From positions 1 through 64,000 of the forward strand of contig CAJTMS010000001.1 of NCBI GenBank assembly GCA_910577155.1: a DNA stretch of 64,000 nucleotides. Reading direction: 5' to 3'. Source of the stretch: an uncultured Mailhella sp. Lineage in GTDB: Bacteria; Desulfobacterota; Desulfovibrionia; Desulfovibrionales; Desulfovibrionaceae. Below, piece after piece: positions 1-10,500 of this stretch. The notes under the pieces were generated by a model. It saw nothing but the letters and a program-made list of their open reading frames with translations. It searched no databases and had not been told where the DNA came from. Each line of letters opens with the position of its first letter. Position 1 is the stretch's first letter. A program made the translations under genes and the position numbers.

Positions 1-148
1 TATTTTTCAGAAAAATAAGAAAAACTTTTTAGTCTCTCTGCTAAACATTAAAAATTTTTATGCGAGGAAAAACATTATTTCTATTGTCCGGTTCTTTCGC
101 TTTACTGCCGCTATTGCGAAAAATATGCTTGTTAAAATACAGCAACAC
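1..148. other. Window edge, no gene seen
   Basis: This A/T-rich stretch contains no convincing reading frame, RNA gene or repeat on either strand. It lies downstream of the OsmC-like gene and is cut by the window edge. Confidence 0.5.
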
Positions 149-178
149 AAAAAAAGACGTACCCATACGGATACGTCC
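149..178 (-). terminator. Rho-independent terminator of the OsmC-like gene
   Basis: On the minus strand a GACGTA...TACGTC stem (arms about 156-161 and 172-177) is followed by a run of seven T. It sits about 40 bases past the stop codon of the OsmC-like gene. Confidence 0.75.
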
Positions 179-216
179 TCTATATTTATGGAAGTTAATT
201 GGCTATAAACGAAATC

Positions 217-624
217 TTACCATTCAAATTTAACTGTTTGTACAATGTCGGTGCTTAAGCTATGGTGAACACCGCAGGAAGCAGCAACTTTTTCGAGCAT
301 CATTTTTTCTTTGTCAGAATATTCTTTATCCTTAGGCATTACGAAAGTAAGGGTAATTTCTGTAATACGTTTCGGGTTAACAGCAACTTTATAGTCACAT
401 TCAGAATATGCACCTTCGATATCGATTTCATGGTTATCAGCGTAAGTTCCAACCATTGACAATGAACAGCAGCAAAGAGATGCAACACAAAGGTCGATTG
501 GGCTGAGCAAATCACCTTTATTTTCATAACCTAAGAAAGCGTCAGTAGTAACAGCTGCGCCGCTGATTGTATTAGTGCAGGTTACTTGCAAATCGCCAAG
601 ATATTCTGATCTAAAAAGTGCCAT
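217..624 (-). CDS. OsmC/Ohr-family protein
   Basis: The product is a 135-residue OsmC-like protein. This family reduces organic or lipid hydroperoxides with a pair of cysteines, usually as a cytosolic dimer. The first family cysteine falls in a LCCCS cluster (Cys51-53) and the second in ASCGVHHS (Cys117), the usual spacing. Length is normal for the family. The ATG at 624 is chosen over an upstream TTG (639) because GGAG sits seven bases before it. Three adjacent cysteines at the first active-site position are slightly unusual. It is monocistronic, with its own terminator, and divergent from the dihydrolipoamide dehydrogenase gene. Exact substrate cannot be told; the YhfA-like branch is also possible. 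Confidence 0.85.
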   Translation of the reverse strand: MALFRSEYLGDLQVTCTNTISGAAVTTDAFLGYENKGDLLSPIDLCVASLCCCSLSMVGTYADNHEIDIEGAYSECDYKVAVNPKRITEITLTFVMPKDKEYSDKEKMMLEKVAASCGVHHSLSTDIVQTVKFEW

Positions 625-684
625 TTTGTTTCTCCTCAAAAAAGCTTATGTGAATTACTTTGATTATCAAAGTTGTTGCTTTCT

Positions 685-711
685 TGTATACAGGCACAAG
701 TATTTTGTCAA
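685..711 (-). promoter_or_regulatory. Sigma-70-type promoter for the OsmC-like gene
   Basis: On the minus strand TTGACA (711-706) is followed after 15 bases by TATACA (690-685). The spacing is short but both hexamers are close to consensus. The rest of the 625-1001 gap is very A/T-rich and holds no gene. Confidence 0.5.
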
Positions 712-874
712 GCATTTTGTGACAAAAAGAACAAAATTTTTATTTTTTATCTTCAATCCCTTTATTAAATTTATCTTTTTATTTTTGCATACTTATATTT
801 TCCTTCAAAAAATTTTTTTATGTTTTTTCTCTTATAATCCACATTAAAAAAGAAAAAAAATTTTGTAAAAAGAC

Positions 875-903
875 TTGCTTAAATTTTAGTTTGTGAATAC
901 TAT
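875..903 (+). promoter_or_regulatory. Sigma-70-type promoter for the dihydrolipoamide dehydrogenase gene
   Basis: TTGCTT (875-880), 17 bases, TACTAT (898-903). The implied leader of about 90 bases contains a weak inverted repeat (TTGTGC / GCGCAA) near 913-932. Confidence 0.5.
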
Positions 904-1001
904 CACGGAGTGCTTGTGCAGGTACGCGCAAGTACGTGTGTAAACAAAAATCTGCAAAACATATGTTGAGCAAATTTTATAAAAAATCTTACGAGGTTGT
1001 T

Positions 1002-2420
1002 ATGAGTAAACGTATTACTGTAATTGGTGCAGGTCCCGGAGGATATACCGCTGCATTTGACGCTGCAAAAAAAGGCGCAGCTGTTACCCTTATTGAAGCT
1101 AAATGGCTCGGCGGAACCTGTTTAAACTGCGGTTGTATCCCAACCAAAACATTAAAAGCATCTGCTGAAGCATTTGAAGCAATTCATCAAGCAAAAGAAT
1201 ATGGTATTAATGTTGAAGGCACTGCAACTGTTGATATGCCTGCCGTTATTGCTCGTAAAGAAAAAGTTTCTTCTGTTCTTCGCGGAGGTCTCGAAAAAAC
1301 AGCTGATTCCCTCAAAGTTAACGTCATTATGGGTACTGCGAAAATTAAAAGCGCAAGCCTTGTTGAAGTAACAAAAGCTGACGGTTCTGTTGAAAACGTT
1401 GAAAGTGACGATATTATTATTGCAACCGGTTCACTTCCTCTCAATCTCCCAAGTCTTCCTGTTGATCATAAACACGTTCTTTCTTCTGATGATGCCCTTA
1501 TGCTGAACTATGTTCCCAAAAGCATGATTATTGTCGGCGGCGGCGTTATCGGTTCAGAACTTGCTATGGTATTTAATACATTTGGCTCAAAAGTTACCAT
1601 CATTGAAGGTGCAGACAGAGTTCTTCCTGTTCCGAGCCTTGATGAAGAAATGAGCAAAATCCTTACCCGTGAAATGAAAAAAGCCGGTATCAAAATCGAA
1701 GTAAGACGCGTTGTTGATTCCGTTGAAATCGTTGATGGCAAAGTAAAAGCTAAAGTGGTCGATTCTCCGTTCTGTCCCCCTGCAACTCCGGGTGAAGCAG
1801 CATTTGCAGAAGCTGATGTTGTTATTTCAGCTGTTGGCCGTTCTGCAAACAGCAAAGGACTTGGACTTGAAGAACTCGGTATGGAGCTCAACCGCGGCTA
1901 CATTGTTGCCAACGAATACCTTGAAACCAGTATTCCTCACATTTGGGCTATCGGCGATATCTTAGGACCAGCTAAAATTATGCTCGCTCACATGGCTGTT
2001 GCTGAAGGTCTTACTGTTGTACAAAATATTCTTGGTGACAAAAAAGTTGCCCAAGATTATCATATTGTTCCTTCCGCTGTCTTTGTTACCCCTGAAATCG
2101 GTACTGTTGGCGCTTCTGAACTCCAGCTCAAAAAACAAGGTCTTGAAGAAGGCAAAGATTACAAAGTTGAAATTTTCCAATTCCGTGAACTGGGCAAGGC
2201 TCAAGCCATGGGTCAGCTTGCCGGTGCATTCAAGCTTATTGTTGATGTCAAAACCAATAAAGTGCTTGGCGCTCACCTTGCAGGTGCTCATTCTTCCGAT
2301 ATTATTGCAGAAGTTACCATGGCAATGCAAATGGGTGCAACGGTAGCTGACATTGCGCATACCATTCACTCTCACCCAACCCTTGCGGAAGGTATTTTTG
2401 AAGCTGCACACAGAGTATAG
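1002..2420 (+). CDS. lpdA: Dihydrolipoamide dehydrogenase (E3)
   Basis: A 472-residue flavoprotein disulfide reductase that reoxidises dihydrolipoamide with NAD+. An FAD-binding GAGPGG (9-14) opens the protein, and the redox-active disulfide motif GGTCLNCGCIPTK supplies Cys40 and Cys45, with an extra cysteine between them. A second Rossmann motif GGGVIGSE and the C-terminal HSHPTLAE, with the catalytic His-Glu pair, complete a full-length E3. The ATG at 1002 has GAGG nine bases upstream; an in-frame start further up lacks one. No 2-oxoacid dehydrogenase or glycine-cleavage genes lie nearby, so its partner complex must be encoded elsewhere. Mercuric reductase-like relatives are less likely given the C-terminal motif. 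Confidence 0.93.
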   Translation: MSKRITVIGAGPGGYTAAFDAAKKGAAVTLIEAKWLGGTCLNCGCIPTKTLKASAEAFEAIHQAKEYGINVEGTATVDMPAVIARKEKVSSVLRGGLEKTADSLKVNVIMGTAKIKSASLVEVTKADGSVENVESDDIIIATGSLPLNLPSLPVDHKHVLSSDDALMLNYVPKSMIIVGGGVIGSELAMVFNTFGSKVTIIEGADRVLPVPSLDEEMSKILTREMKKAGIKIEVRRVVDSVEIVDGKVKAKVVDSPFCPPATPGEAAFAEADVVISAVGRSANSKGLGLEELGMELNRGYIVANEYLETSIPHIWAIGDILGPAKIMLAHMAVAEGLTVVQNILGDKKVAQDYHIVPSAVFVTPEIGTVGASELQLKKQGLEEGKDYKVEIFQFRELGKAQAMGQLAGAFKLIVDVKTNKVLGAHLAGAHSSDIIAEVTMAMQMGATVADIAHTIHSHPTLAEGIFEAAHRV

Positions 2421-2442
2421 CTTCGCTGCTTTTCTTCAAAAA

Positions 2443-2477
2443 AAAGCCCTTGCTTCTGCAGGGGCTTTATTTTTTTA
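2443..2477 (+). terminator. Rho-independent terminator of lpdA
   Basis: AAAGCCC...GGGCTTT stem around a short loop, followed by a T run, 22 bases after the lpdA stop. Confidence 0.8.
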
Positions 2478-2696
2478 CTGCCGAAATTTTGTATGATAAT
2501 TTCCTGATAAAAACTTCACTTTGGTATCTTGGCTGTTGATACTTCGTTTTTATCCTTTTACGCATAAAGTGATGTTAAACGAACTATGCATTTTATTTTA
2601 GCAGGATGAAATGAGGCAAGCAAAACCGCAAATGCTGAGAGAAAGTGAAAGAGAAATTTATCGGGATTAGCTCCGCCGTGCAAAATTGCGTATTTT

Positions 2697-4112
2697 TTAC
2701 CGGTATTTTTCGTTTGTTTGGTAGTAAACACGTTTGCGCTGGAACATCATTTCATCAGCATGTTTTATGCTCTCTTCAATGGTTCCGTTTTCGCAATACT
2801 GTTCACCGTAGGACATATCATAATGATGTCCCTGCTGGGCGTTTAATTTGTTTACAAATTTTGTATAGAGTTCGTCAAAGGCTTTTTGAGGAACTCCCCG
2901 CAGCAGAACAACAAATTCATCTCCGCCAATGCGATACACATTTTTTCCAAAAAATTGCTGTAAAAAATTACACGCATTAACAATAAATTCATCCCCTTTT
3001 TCATGTCCCTGCAAATCGTTGATTTTTTTCAAACCGTTTAAATCAACATAGAGAACACCCACATTTTCTTTATTTGTTTTGATCGTTTCCAAGAGTTCAA
3101 GGTATTTGTTTCTGTTATAACTGCCTGTCAGTTCATCAATATTGCTCAAATAGTTGAGGCGGGTGAGCAGCCTGCGCTGCTGCAGGTGGGTAAGAATAAA
3201 GAGGGAGATAGAGCTCAAAATTTGTAAATTTTCAATATTATAGCGAGGATTATCAACGCCTATCAATCCTGCAAATTCTTTATTATTGTAAAAGGGGATA
3301 ATGAGCATATTTTGGATATTTTTTTCCTCAAAAGCCTTTTGCAGTTCCGGCACATGCAATAAATCGATTTGCACATTTTGCAAATAAACCTTTGATTTAT
3401 CGGAAAAACTTTTTAACCATAATTGCAGGATTTTCTCATCCGTTTCCGATAAAATTTCTTTGAAAGAAGAAACAAAGGGGCGCACAAAAAAGAGTGTGCA
3501 TTGAAGTTTTGTCGTTTTTTTGCTGTATTCATACAGATAGGATCTGTCTGCTTCAAAAAATTCCACCACGTTTTCGAGGATAATTTTAAACGCATTTTCA
3601 ATATCGTCCAGTCTGCAAAGCGTGTCGGCACAATTTATTAAAAGTTCTTCTGTGGAGATTTTATTCTGCAATTCTTCCATATTATGCTGATATTCATTAA
3701 AATCAACGCCATATTCTATGCGGTAGTTCTTCCCCTGCCATTCAATAAGGGAAACTTGCGCCTCAAAAGGACGTTCCAAAATTTGTTTATGGATTTGCCA
3801 TCCATGAGCCTGATGAGCTTTTAATTGGCTGTTAATACAAAAATCACAAGGTTCGGATAAGCCTTGGAGCACTTGATAGCATTTTTTTTCAAGGTAGGAG
3901 TCGTCAGTGATATTTAAAAGTTCTCTGAAGTGTTTATTAATATAAACAAAATCATAGGTATCGATATCGACAATATAGGCAATGCCGTCAAATTTATCGA
4001 GAATAATTTTTGAAAATTCATTTCCAAGACTTGCTAATTTATCCATAGGTATAACCAAATGCGTCGTGCATGTTTTTTTAAGAAGACTATCAAATTGGTC
4101 TTTTGTCAACAA
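2697..4112 (-). CDS. PAS-GAF-GGDEF diguanylate cyclase
   Basis: Predicted cytosolic c-di-GMP synthase of about 471 residues. The N-terminal PAS-like domain carries a three-cysteine signature (CYQVLQGLSEPCDFC) seen in many sensory PAS domains. A GAF-like segment follows (about 160-310), then a C-terminal GGDEF domain with an intact active-site GGDEF loop. No RxxD inhibitory site precedes the loop, so product inhibition of the usual kind is not expected. The start is uncertain: a TTG at 4112 gives the longest form and an ATG at 4046 would begin MDKLASLG; neither has a strong ribosome-binding site. It is divergent from the hybrid histidine kinase, which suggests a shared signalling input (inference). 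Confidence 0.85.
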   Translation of the reverse strand: MLTKDQFDSLLKKTCTTHLVIPMDKLASLGNEFSKIILDKFDGIAYIVDIDTYDFVYINKHFRELLNITDDSYLEKKCYQVLQGLSEPCDFCINSQLKAHQAHGWQIHKQILERPFEAQVSLIEWQGKNYRIEYGVDFNEYQHNMEELQNKISTEELLINCADTLCRLDDIENAFKIILENVVEFFEADRSYLYEYSKKTTKLQCTLFFVRPFVSSFKEILSETDEKILQLWLKSFSDKSKVYLQNVQIDLLHVPELQKAFEEKNIQNMLIIPFYNNKEFAGLIGVDNPRYNIENLQILSSISLFILTHLQQRRLLTRLNYLSNIDELTGSYNRNKYLELLETIKTNKENVGVLYVDLNGLKKINDLQGHEKGDEFIVNACNFLQQFFGKNVYRIGGDEFVVLLRGVPQKAFDELYTKFVNKLNAQQGHHYDMSYGEQYCENGTIEESIKHADEMMFQRKRVYYQTNEKYR

Positions 4113-4485
4113 AAACTTTCTTTTTTTTCGATTTCTTCGGAGTTTTTAAGGTAAGGGCTTCGTTTCTTTTGAAAAAGGAAATTTCAAAGGATCTGAGGTG
4201 TCAAAGCAAGTAAAAAATCGCTAACATTGTGGTATAAAACAGAAAAATACCATTATTACAGAAAAATATTTACAAAGAAGGGAAATGGGGGTATATTAAG
4301 GTATCTGTGTAAACTGACGAGGATACGGATTTTCTGTTTTTTTGATTAGTTTTACGGATGAATAATGAGGCAAAACAGGAAATGGACTGCAAATACAAAA
4401 AAGACACATTGCCTGTATGAAAAATATTGTAATGGTATCAATCGCCAATTTTATTAATCTATGTTTGTAATGATAGGGTTTTTCT
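4113..4485. other. Divergent intergenic region between cyclase and kinase
   Basis: These 373 bases hold no gene, terminator or clear operator. Candidate -35/-10 pairs toward the kinase are weak. Confidence 0.4.
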
Positions 4486-7005
4486 ATGGATAGATTTTTG
4501 AAACATGCGTTTGTCAGTTATCGCTTACATATTATCATGCTTTTGGTATATATCGGTTTTACTGCCATTGCCTATTCTATAATGCGTCATAGTATTGTTG
4601 AAAACTTTACAAATCTGGGCAAAGAAGTGGTGCAGTTTTATAAACTGGAAGAGGAAAAGAGCTTTACCCACCATAAACATTTATTGACGCATCTTGTAGC
4701 TGTTTTGGACGGAGCTCAAAAAAAGAATAAAGAATTGCTTGATATTGAAGATGTTTTGACAGCACTTGCCAATTCTTCTATCCATAGTGAATTTGAACCC
4801 TATGCCATTATTAACGGAAAACTTGTCAGAGGAAAAAGGTATGGCAGTGAAAACTCTGTGCAAAGTGAAGATATCAGATGGTATTCCCTCATTAAAAATG
4901 TTCAGGACGGTATTGCCATATCCGACGTCTATCTTGATGAATATACCCATGAACCTACCATTACCATTGCGCGGTTTATGGAGAATTTCAAGGACATGGT
5001 GGCGGTTGATATTTCAGTAAAGAACTATGTTCCTCCTATTAAAAATGCTTTTTTGCCTCCAAGCAGCAACTATTATCTTTTTGGGGTCAGCGGCAATCTT
5101 TTTTATTATGATGATGATTTGGGGCTTTCTGAAGAGGGCATCGCAAAAAATGCAAAGCTTTTGTATGATATTGTAAATAGTGCTGACAACAACAGTGACG
5201 AATTATCCTATTTTGATGCCAATGGGGTGAAGAAATTTGTTTTTTTTGACAGGACAAAGGATAATCTTGTTGTTATTGTTACTATTCCCTATGACTATCT
5301 TGTTTCCCGCATGGAATTGCTGCTGTATGCTTCTGTAGCGTTTTTAGCTGTTATTGCTCTTATTACAATTGTCAACATCGTCTTGACCTATAATGCCAAT
5401 AAAAATAAATCCAAGCTGTCCGAAACTCTCACTTTTTTAGGAAATATATACTACGCTATCCTTCTTGTGGATGTGGAAAAGGAAAATTACACTGTTGTCA
5501 AAGCGCCAAAGCGGTTATCCGATGTTTTGAAAAATAATAATCCGTATTCACAGCTTTTGGAAGTTCTCCAGAGAAAAATGGAAAAGTCTGTTGCAGAATC
5601 CTTTGCAAAAGCTTTTTCCATTGAAAATATCCACAAAATTTCCCAAGATGGAGTAAAAGAGTTTGGCGGAGAATTTAAAGCTGTGATTGATGATCAGCCT
5701 TGCTGGATTTCTGTCCGTCTTTTCCTTGATCATAATGAAAATAGGCACAGTGTCATTATTTGCTGTAAGGAAGTAACCCGTGAAAAAGAACAGGAAGTCC
5801 GCCAGCATGAACTTTTAAAATCCGCTGTGGAAAATGCAAAAAAAAGCGAAAAATCCCGTAATGACTTCTTTGCCCGCATGTCTCATGATATGCGCACACC
5901 GCTCAACGGCATTATCGGATATACCGAGCTTGGCATGAACCATGCTTTTACGGTTGAAGAAACAAAAGACTATCTGCGTAAAATTAAATTATCAAGTCAC
6001 CAGCTTCTTGAACTCATTAACTATATCCTTGAAATTTCCCGTCTGGAAAATGGGAGCACAGGGGAAATCAAAACAAAAATTAATTTGCGGGATACCATCG
6101 AACATTCCGTACAGCCTTTTTATAGCCTTGCGGTGACAGAAATCCGCAAATTTTCTGTCCGTTATGATTTGAAAAATGAGTTTATTTATGCTCCTGCCTT
6201 TAACCTCGTGCAAATATTAAATAACCTTTTATCCAATGCGTTTAAATATTCCAATAAAGGGGACTCTATCACTGTTACCGTAAAGCAGCTCTCAGGCAGC
6301 ACAAATGAATTTAAACAAATTAAATATGTGTTTATTGTTGAAGATACAGGCATTGGTATGTCGAAGGAGTTTTTGGAAAAAATCTTTATTCCTTATCAGC
6401 GGGAAACCATGTTTGCCTCAAAAGATATTATTGGAACAGGGCTTGGCATGTCCATTGTCCAAAGTATTGTGACGGGCTTGAACGGAGAAATTAACATCAG
6501 CAGTGAGCTTGGGGTGGGAACAAAAATTTCCATTGTTATACCGTTTGATATTGTTGAAGGGGAAGAAGCCGTTGCAGAAAAAGAAAAAATCGAAGCGAAG
6601 AGCTTAGATTTATCGGGCTTGAATGTTTTATTGGTGGAAGATAACCAAATCAATATGGAAATCGCCAATAAGCTCCTCAATTTCAAGGGTATGATTGTTG
6701 ATAAAGCATTCAACGGGGAAGAGGCTGTCCAGCATTTTCTTGGCTCTGATAAAGACCAGTATGATATTATTCTCATGGACCTGCAAATGCCGGTTATGAA
6801 CGGATTGGAAGCCGTGAAAATTATACGGAATTCTGATCACCCCAATGCAAAGACAATTCCGATTATTGCGGTTTCGGCTAATACCTTTTCGGAAGATATT
6901 GCCCAAAGCCTGCAGGTGGGTATGAATGACCACATCAGTAAACCTCTGGACGTTTCCGCACTGTATTATACCATTTATAACCATACGCGGGGCAAGAAAA
7001 AATAA
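4486..7005 (+). CDS. Membrane hybrid histidine kinase with receiver domain
   Basis: An 839-residue inner-membrane sensor kinase. A transmembrane helix near residues 13-33 and another near 280-303 bracket a periplasmic sensor domain of about 245 residues, probably Cache/PAS-like. After a PAS-like linker comes a HisKA box with phospho-acceptor His467 (SHDMRTPLNG), then a HATPase domain with N box (NNLLSNAFKYS), G1 (VEDTGIGM) and G2 (GTGLGMS). A C-terminal receiver carries the acceptor Asp765 (ILMDLQMPVMNG) and ends with the conserved KPLD. No phosphotransfer protein or separate response regulator is adjacent; the divergent GGDEF gene is the nearest possible output. The ligand is unknown. Confidence 0.92.
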   Translation: MDRFLKHAFVSYRLHIIMLLVYIGFTAIAYSIMRHSIVENFTNLGKEVVQFYKLEEEKSFTHHKHLLTHLVAVLDGAQKKNKELLDIEDVLTALANSSIHSEFEPYAIINGKLVRGKRYGSENSVQSEDIRWYSLIKNVQDGIAISDVYLDEYTHEPTITIARFMENFKDMVAVDISVKNYVPPIKNAFLPPSSNYYLFGVSGNLFYYDDDLGLSEEGIAKNAKLLYDIVNSADNNSDELSYFDANGVKKFVFFDRTKDNLVVIVTIPYDYLVSRMELLLYASVAFLAVIALITIVNIVLTYNANKNKSKLSETLTFLGNIYYAILLVDVEKENYTVVKAPKRLSDVLKNNNPYSQLLEVLQRKMEKSVAESFAKAFSIENIHKISQDGVKEFGGEFKAVIDDQPCWISVRLFLDHNENRHSVIICCKEVTREKEQEVRQHELLKSAVENAKKSEKSRNDFFARMSHDMRTPLNGIIGYTELGMNHAFTVEETKDYLRKIKLSSHQLLELINYILEISRLENGSTGEIKTKINLRDTIEHSVQPFYSLAVTEIRKFSVRYDLKNEFIYAPAFNLVQILNNLLSNAFKYSNKGDSITVTVKQLSGSTNEFKQIKYVFIVEDTGIGMSKEFLEKIFIPYQRETMFASKDIIGTGLGMSIVQSIVTGLNGEINISSELGVGTKISIVIPFDIVEGEEAVAEKEKIEAKSLDLSGLNVLLVEDNQINMEIANKLLNFKGMIVDKAFNGEEAVQHFLGSDKDQYDIILMDLQMPVMNGLEAVKIIRNSDHPNAKTIPIIAVSANTFSEDIAQSLQVGMNDHISKPLDVSALYYTIYNHTRGKKK

Positions 7006-7042
7006 ATAATTTTTTCTTATAGCAGTCAAACAGTTCCAAACG

Positions 7043-7074
7043 AAAAAGGCTTATAGCGCGTCACTATAAGCCTT
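7043..7074 (-). terminator. Terminator of tRNA-Lys
   Basis: An 11-bp stem (AAGGCTTATAG / CTATAAGCCTT, arms 7046-7056 and 7064-7074) followed on the minus strand by TTTTT. Its arm is identical to the left arm of the tRNA-Thr terminator at 7471. Confidence 0.8.
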
Positions 7075-7081
7075 ATAAAAC

Positions 7082-7157
<76 letters not shown>

Positions 7158-7174
7158 GTATTCAAATTTTTTAT

Positions 7175-7196
7175 ATTTTCATTATGGAATAGTCAA
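7175..7196 (-). promoter_or_regulatory. Promoter of tRNA-Lys
   Basis: On the minus strand TTGACT (7196-7191) is followed by an A/T-rich TATAAA-like -10 element after about 15-16 bases. Confidence 0.45.
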
Positions 7197-7347
7197 GCAT
7201 TTTTTCTCAAAAAAGAAAAATTCCTCTGCACTGCTCTTTTTTTATGGAATAAAATAATCGAGTAACCTGAAGAAAGAAAAAAAATACGTATTCATAACGA
7301 AGAGAGAAAGAAAACAGTAAAAATCAAGAGGCGGACATAAATTTATC

Positions 7348-7376
7348 TTGACAGAAACCCAGAACATTGATTAAAA
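7348..7376 (+). promoter_or_regulatory. Promoter of tRNA-Thr
   Basis: TTGACA (7348-7353), 17 bases, TTAAAA (7371-7376), ten bases ahead of the mature 5' end. Confidence 0.5.
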
Positions 7377-7385
7377 AAATCTTGT

Positions 7386-7461
<76 letters not shown>

Positions 7462-7470
7462 GAAATTTTA

Positions 7471-7504
7471 AAGGCTTATAGTTTTTACACTGTAAGCCTT
7501 TTCA
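7471..7504 (+). terminator. Terminator of tRNA-Thr
   Basis: An 11-bp stem (AAGGCTTATAG / CTGTAAGCCTT) with an eight-base loop and a trailing TTTT. It resembles the tRNA-Lys terminator closely. Confidence 0.75.
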
Positions 7505-7553
7505 TTTTATATGCATTCAGTCGTGCACGATTAAAATTTTTCATTCCGCTTTT

Positions 7554-10500
7554 TTATTTTTCGTCTTCTGTAAAACCTGTATCTTCTGCAAGATTTTCGG
7601 CACTGGCGCTCGCTCGTGCCAGCTCGTCACAGCGTTCATTTTCCGGGTGCCCTGCATGTCCTTTAATCCAGTTAAAAGTCACATTATGTCGGCATAGTGC
7701 CGTGTCGAGCGCTATCCATAAATCCTGATTTTTGACGGGCTTTTTTGCAGCAGTTTTCCAGCCGTTCTTTTTCCAGTTTTCCAGCCAGCCTTGTTTGATT
7801 GCTTTTGCCACATATTGAGAATCCGTGTAAATATTGACAGAACAAGCTTCTTTGAGTTTGTTCAGACCGGAAATAACAGCAAGCAGTTCCATGCGGTTAT
7901 TGGTGGTGCGTAAATAGCCTTGGGAGAGTTCCTGCTTTTTGCCTTTAAATTCTAAAATTGCTCCGTAGCCGCCTTTGCCTGGATTGCCAAGACAGGAGCC
8001 GTCAGAATAAAGATTGACTTCTTTTTCCGTTTTAAAAGCGTGGTTAAAGACACTTTGCTCCGGGCTTTCGGCTTTGGCTTTTTTTGCTGCCGTTTTTGTT
8101 GCTTTTGCAGCAGTTTCTTTGTTCTCCGTTCCGGTACTTGCTTTTGTTTTGCGTGTTTTTGGGGCTTGTTTCGGTTCTGCAGTTTTTTCCTGTGTCGTTT
8201 TTACCGGCTTTTTTGCCGTTCTTTCTTCTGCCGGAATATCGGCTTTAGGAGGAAGCTGGCTGGGCAAAAGAGGAATTTGCACAAAGCTTGGCTCAAATTC
8301 TTCGCCGTCCTCGCCGATAATGCGTTTATAGGAACAGGATTTGTTGGGGCAGGCATAATGCTCGCCATTGGCCTTGGTATTTTTACGAACGAGAATTGGA
8401 GAATCACAGACCGGGCAATGTTCCGGCACAGGGTAGTCCCACAGGGCATAATCGCATTTGGGGTAGGTACTGCATGAATAAAAGAGTTTGCCCCGTTTCG
8501 TACTTTTTTCCACCAGAACCCCTGTTTTACACTGCGGGCAGGTTACACCCGTGGAATAGGGAGCGGCATAGTCGCATTTTGGATAATTGGAACAGGCAAT
8601 AAAGCGCGCTCCCGTGTGGGAACGTTTTTCTACCGTGTTGCCTCCGCATTTTGGACATTTGCCCACAATTTTTTGTTCAGGAGCAGACTGCAGTTCAATT
8701 TCCCCCTGTTCGTTGCGGATAAAGTTTGAAGTAAAGGTGCAGGAAGGATAGGCGGAACAGGCGAGAAATTCTCCGCTTTTGCCAAATTTTATGTTCAGCG
8801 GTTTGCTGCATTTAGGGCAGGCAATGGAAGTTTCCACGCCGGATTTTATGGTTTTCATGTGCTCGCTTGCTTTGGCAAGGGTACTGTTGAAATCTCCGGA
8901 AAAATCAGTAAGAAGCTTAACCCAGCCCAGTTCGCCGTCAGCAACTTTATCAAGATTTTCTTCCATTTTTGCAGTAAAACCGACGTCCATAAGGGTAGGG
9001 AAATTATCACGAAGCTGAGAGCAAACCACGTTCCCGAGGTCAGTGGGAATAAAATGTTTGCCGTCCAAGCGCACGTATTCACGGTCTTGGATAGTGGAAA
9101 TAATGGTTGCATAGGTGGAAGGGCGTCCAATACCTTTTTCTTCGAGTTCCCGCACAAGGGAGGCTTCTGTATAGCGGGGGCTCGGCTGGGTAAATTTTTG
9201 TTCCTTGCTGAGCTGTTCAACGCCGAGCACATCACCCGCCGTCAGTTTGGGCAATTCCTCCGCTTTTTCGTCCGTACTTGCCAAAACTGTTAAAAAACCT
9301 GCAAACAAAAGGCGTTCTCCCTTGGTTTTCCACTGTGTTTCAAGGGGATATAATGTCTTTTCCACATCACTTTGGGCTTTGATATCCTTGTTATTGCAAA
9401 GAATAGTTACAGCTGTATCGTGGAATTTTGCATTTGCCATTTGTGACGCCACAAAACGTGACCAAATAAGATGATACAGGCGGTATTGGTCAGGGGTGAG
9501 GGCAGATTTAACCTGTTCGGGACTCAGGGTCACATCAACAGGACGTATGGCTTCGTGGGCGTCCTGTATGCTTTTTTTGCCTTTGAAATCTCTGCCTTTT
9601 CCGCCGAACGCGATAAATTCTTTGCCGTATTTTTGTTCAATAAATTCTTTGGCGGCTTTTTTGGCTTCGTTGGCAATACGCACAGAGTCCGTACGCATAT
9701 AGGTAATAAGGGCTACTGTGCCTTTATCTTCTATGTCAATGCCTTCATACAGTCGCTGGGCTGTGTCCATGGTTCTTTTTGCAGAAAAGCCCAGACGCTG
9801 GTTAGCCGTTTGCTGCAGGGTGGAAGTGGTAAAAGGAGCCTGCGGAGCTTTGCTGCGTTCTTTTTCTTCAACACTTTCCACAAGAAAAGAGGCGTCCTGC
9901 AAAGCTTTTTCAATGGCAAGCGCCTGCTCTTCGTTTTGGATTTGTACTTTTTTACCGTTCACTTTGGCAAGTTCTGCCTTGAAAGACATACCGCCTGCAG
10001 CAAGCCGGGCTTTGAAATTCCAAAATTCTTCCGGAACAAAGGCGAGACGTTCTTCTTCGCGTTCCACGATAAGACGAAGGGCAACAGACTGTACCCGTCC
10101 TGCGGAAATGCCCCGTTTGACGGATTTCCATAAAAGCGGAGAAATTTTATAGCCCACAAGGCGGTCTAAAATACGCCGTGCCTGCTGGGCTTCAAAAAGA
10201 AGGGGATCAATTTCACGCGGGTGAGCAATGGCGTCTTTGACGGCACTTGCAGTAATTTCGTTGAATTGGATACGTTTAATGGTATGAGAGTAATCTTTTA
10301 TGGCTTGCGCAATATGCCATGCAATAGCTTCTCCCTCACGGTCAGGGTCAGGCGCAAGATAAACAATATTCGCTTTTTTCGCTGCTTCCTGCAAAGCGTG
10401 CACAATTTTTTCTTGGTCTCTTTTTTGGTTTTTAATGGTAATATATTTAGGTTCAAAGGTTTTTTCATCAACTCCCAGTTCTTTTTGAGGCAAATCGCGG

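Noticed and set aside
4113..4485. Possible c-di-GMP riboswitch between the cyclase and kinase genes
   Set aside because: No conserved riboswitch core or stable stem arrangement was found in either strand.
9471..10133. Long plus-strand open frame inside the topoisomerase gene
   Set aside because: Antisense shadow of a conserved coding region; composition is Phe/Cys-rich and no ribosome site is present.
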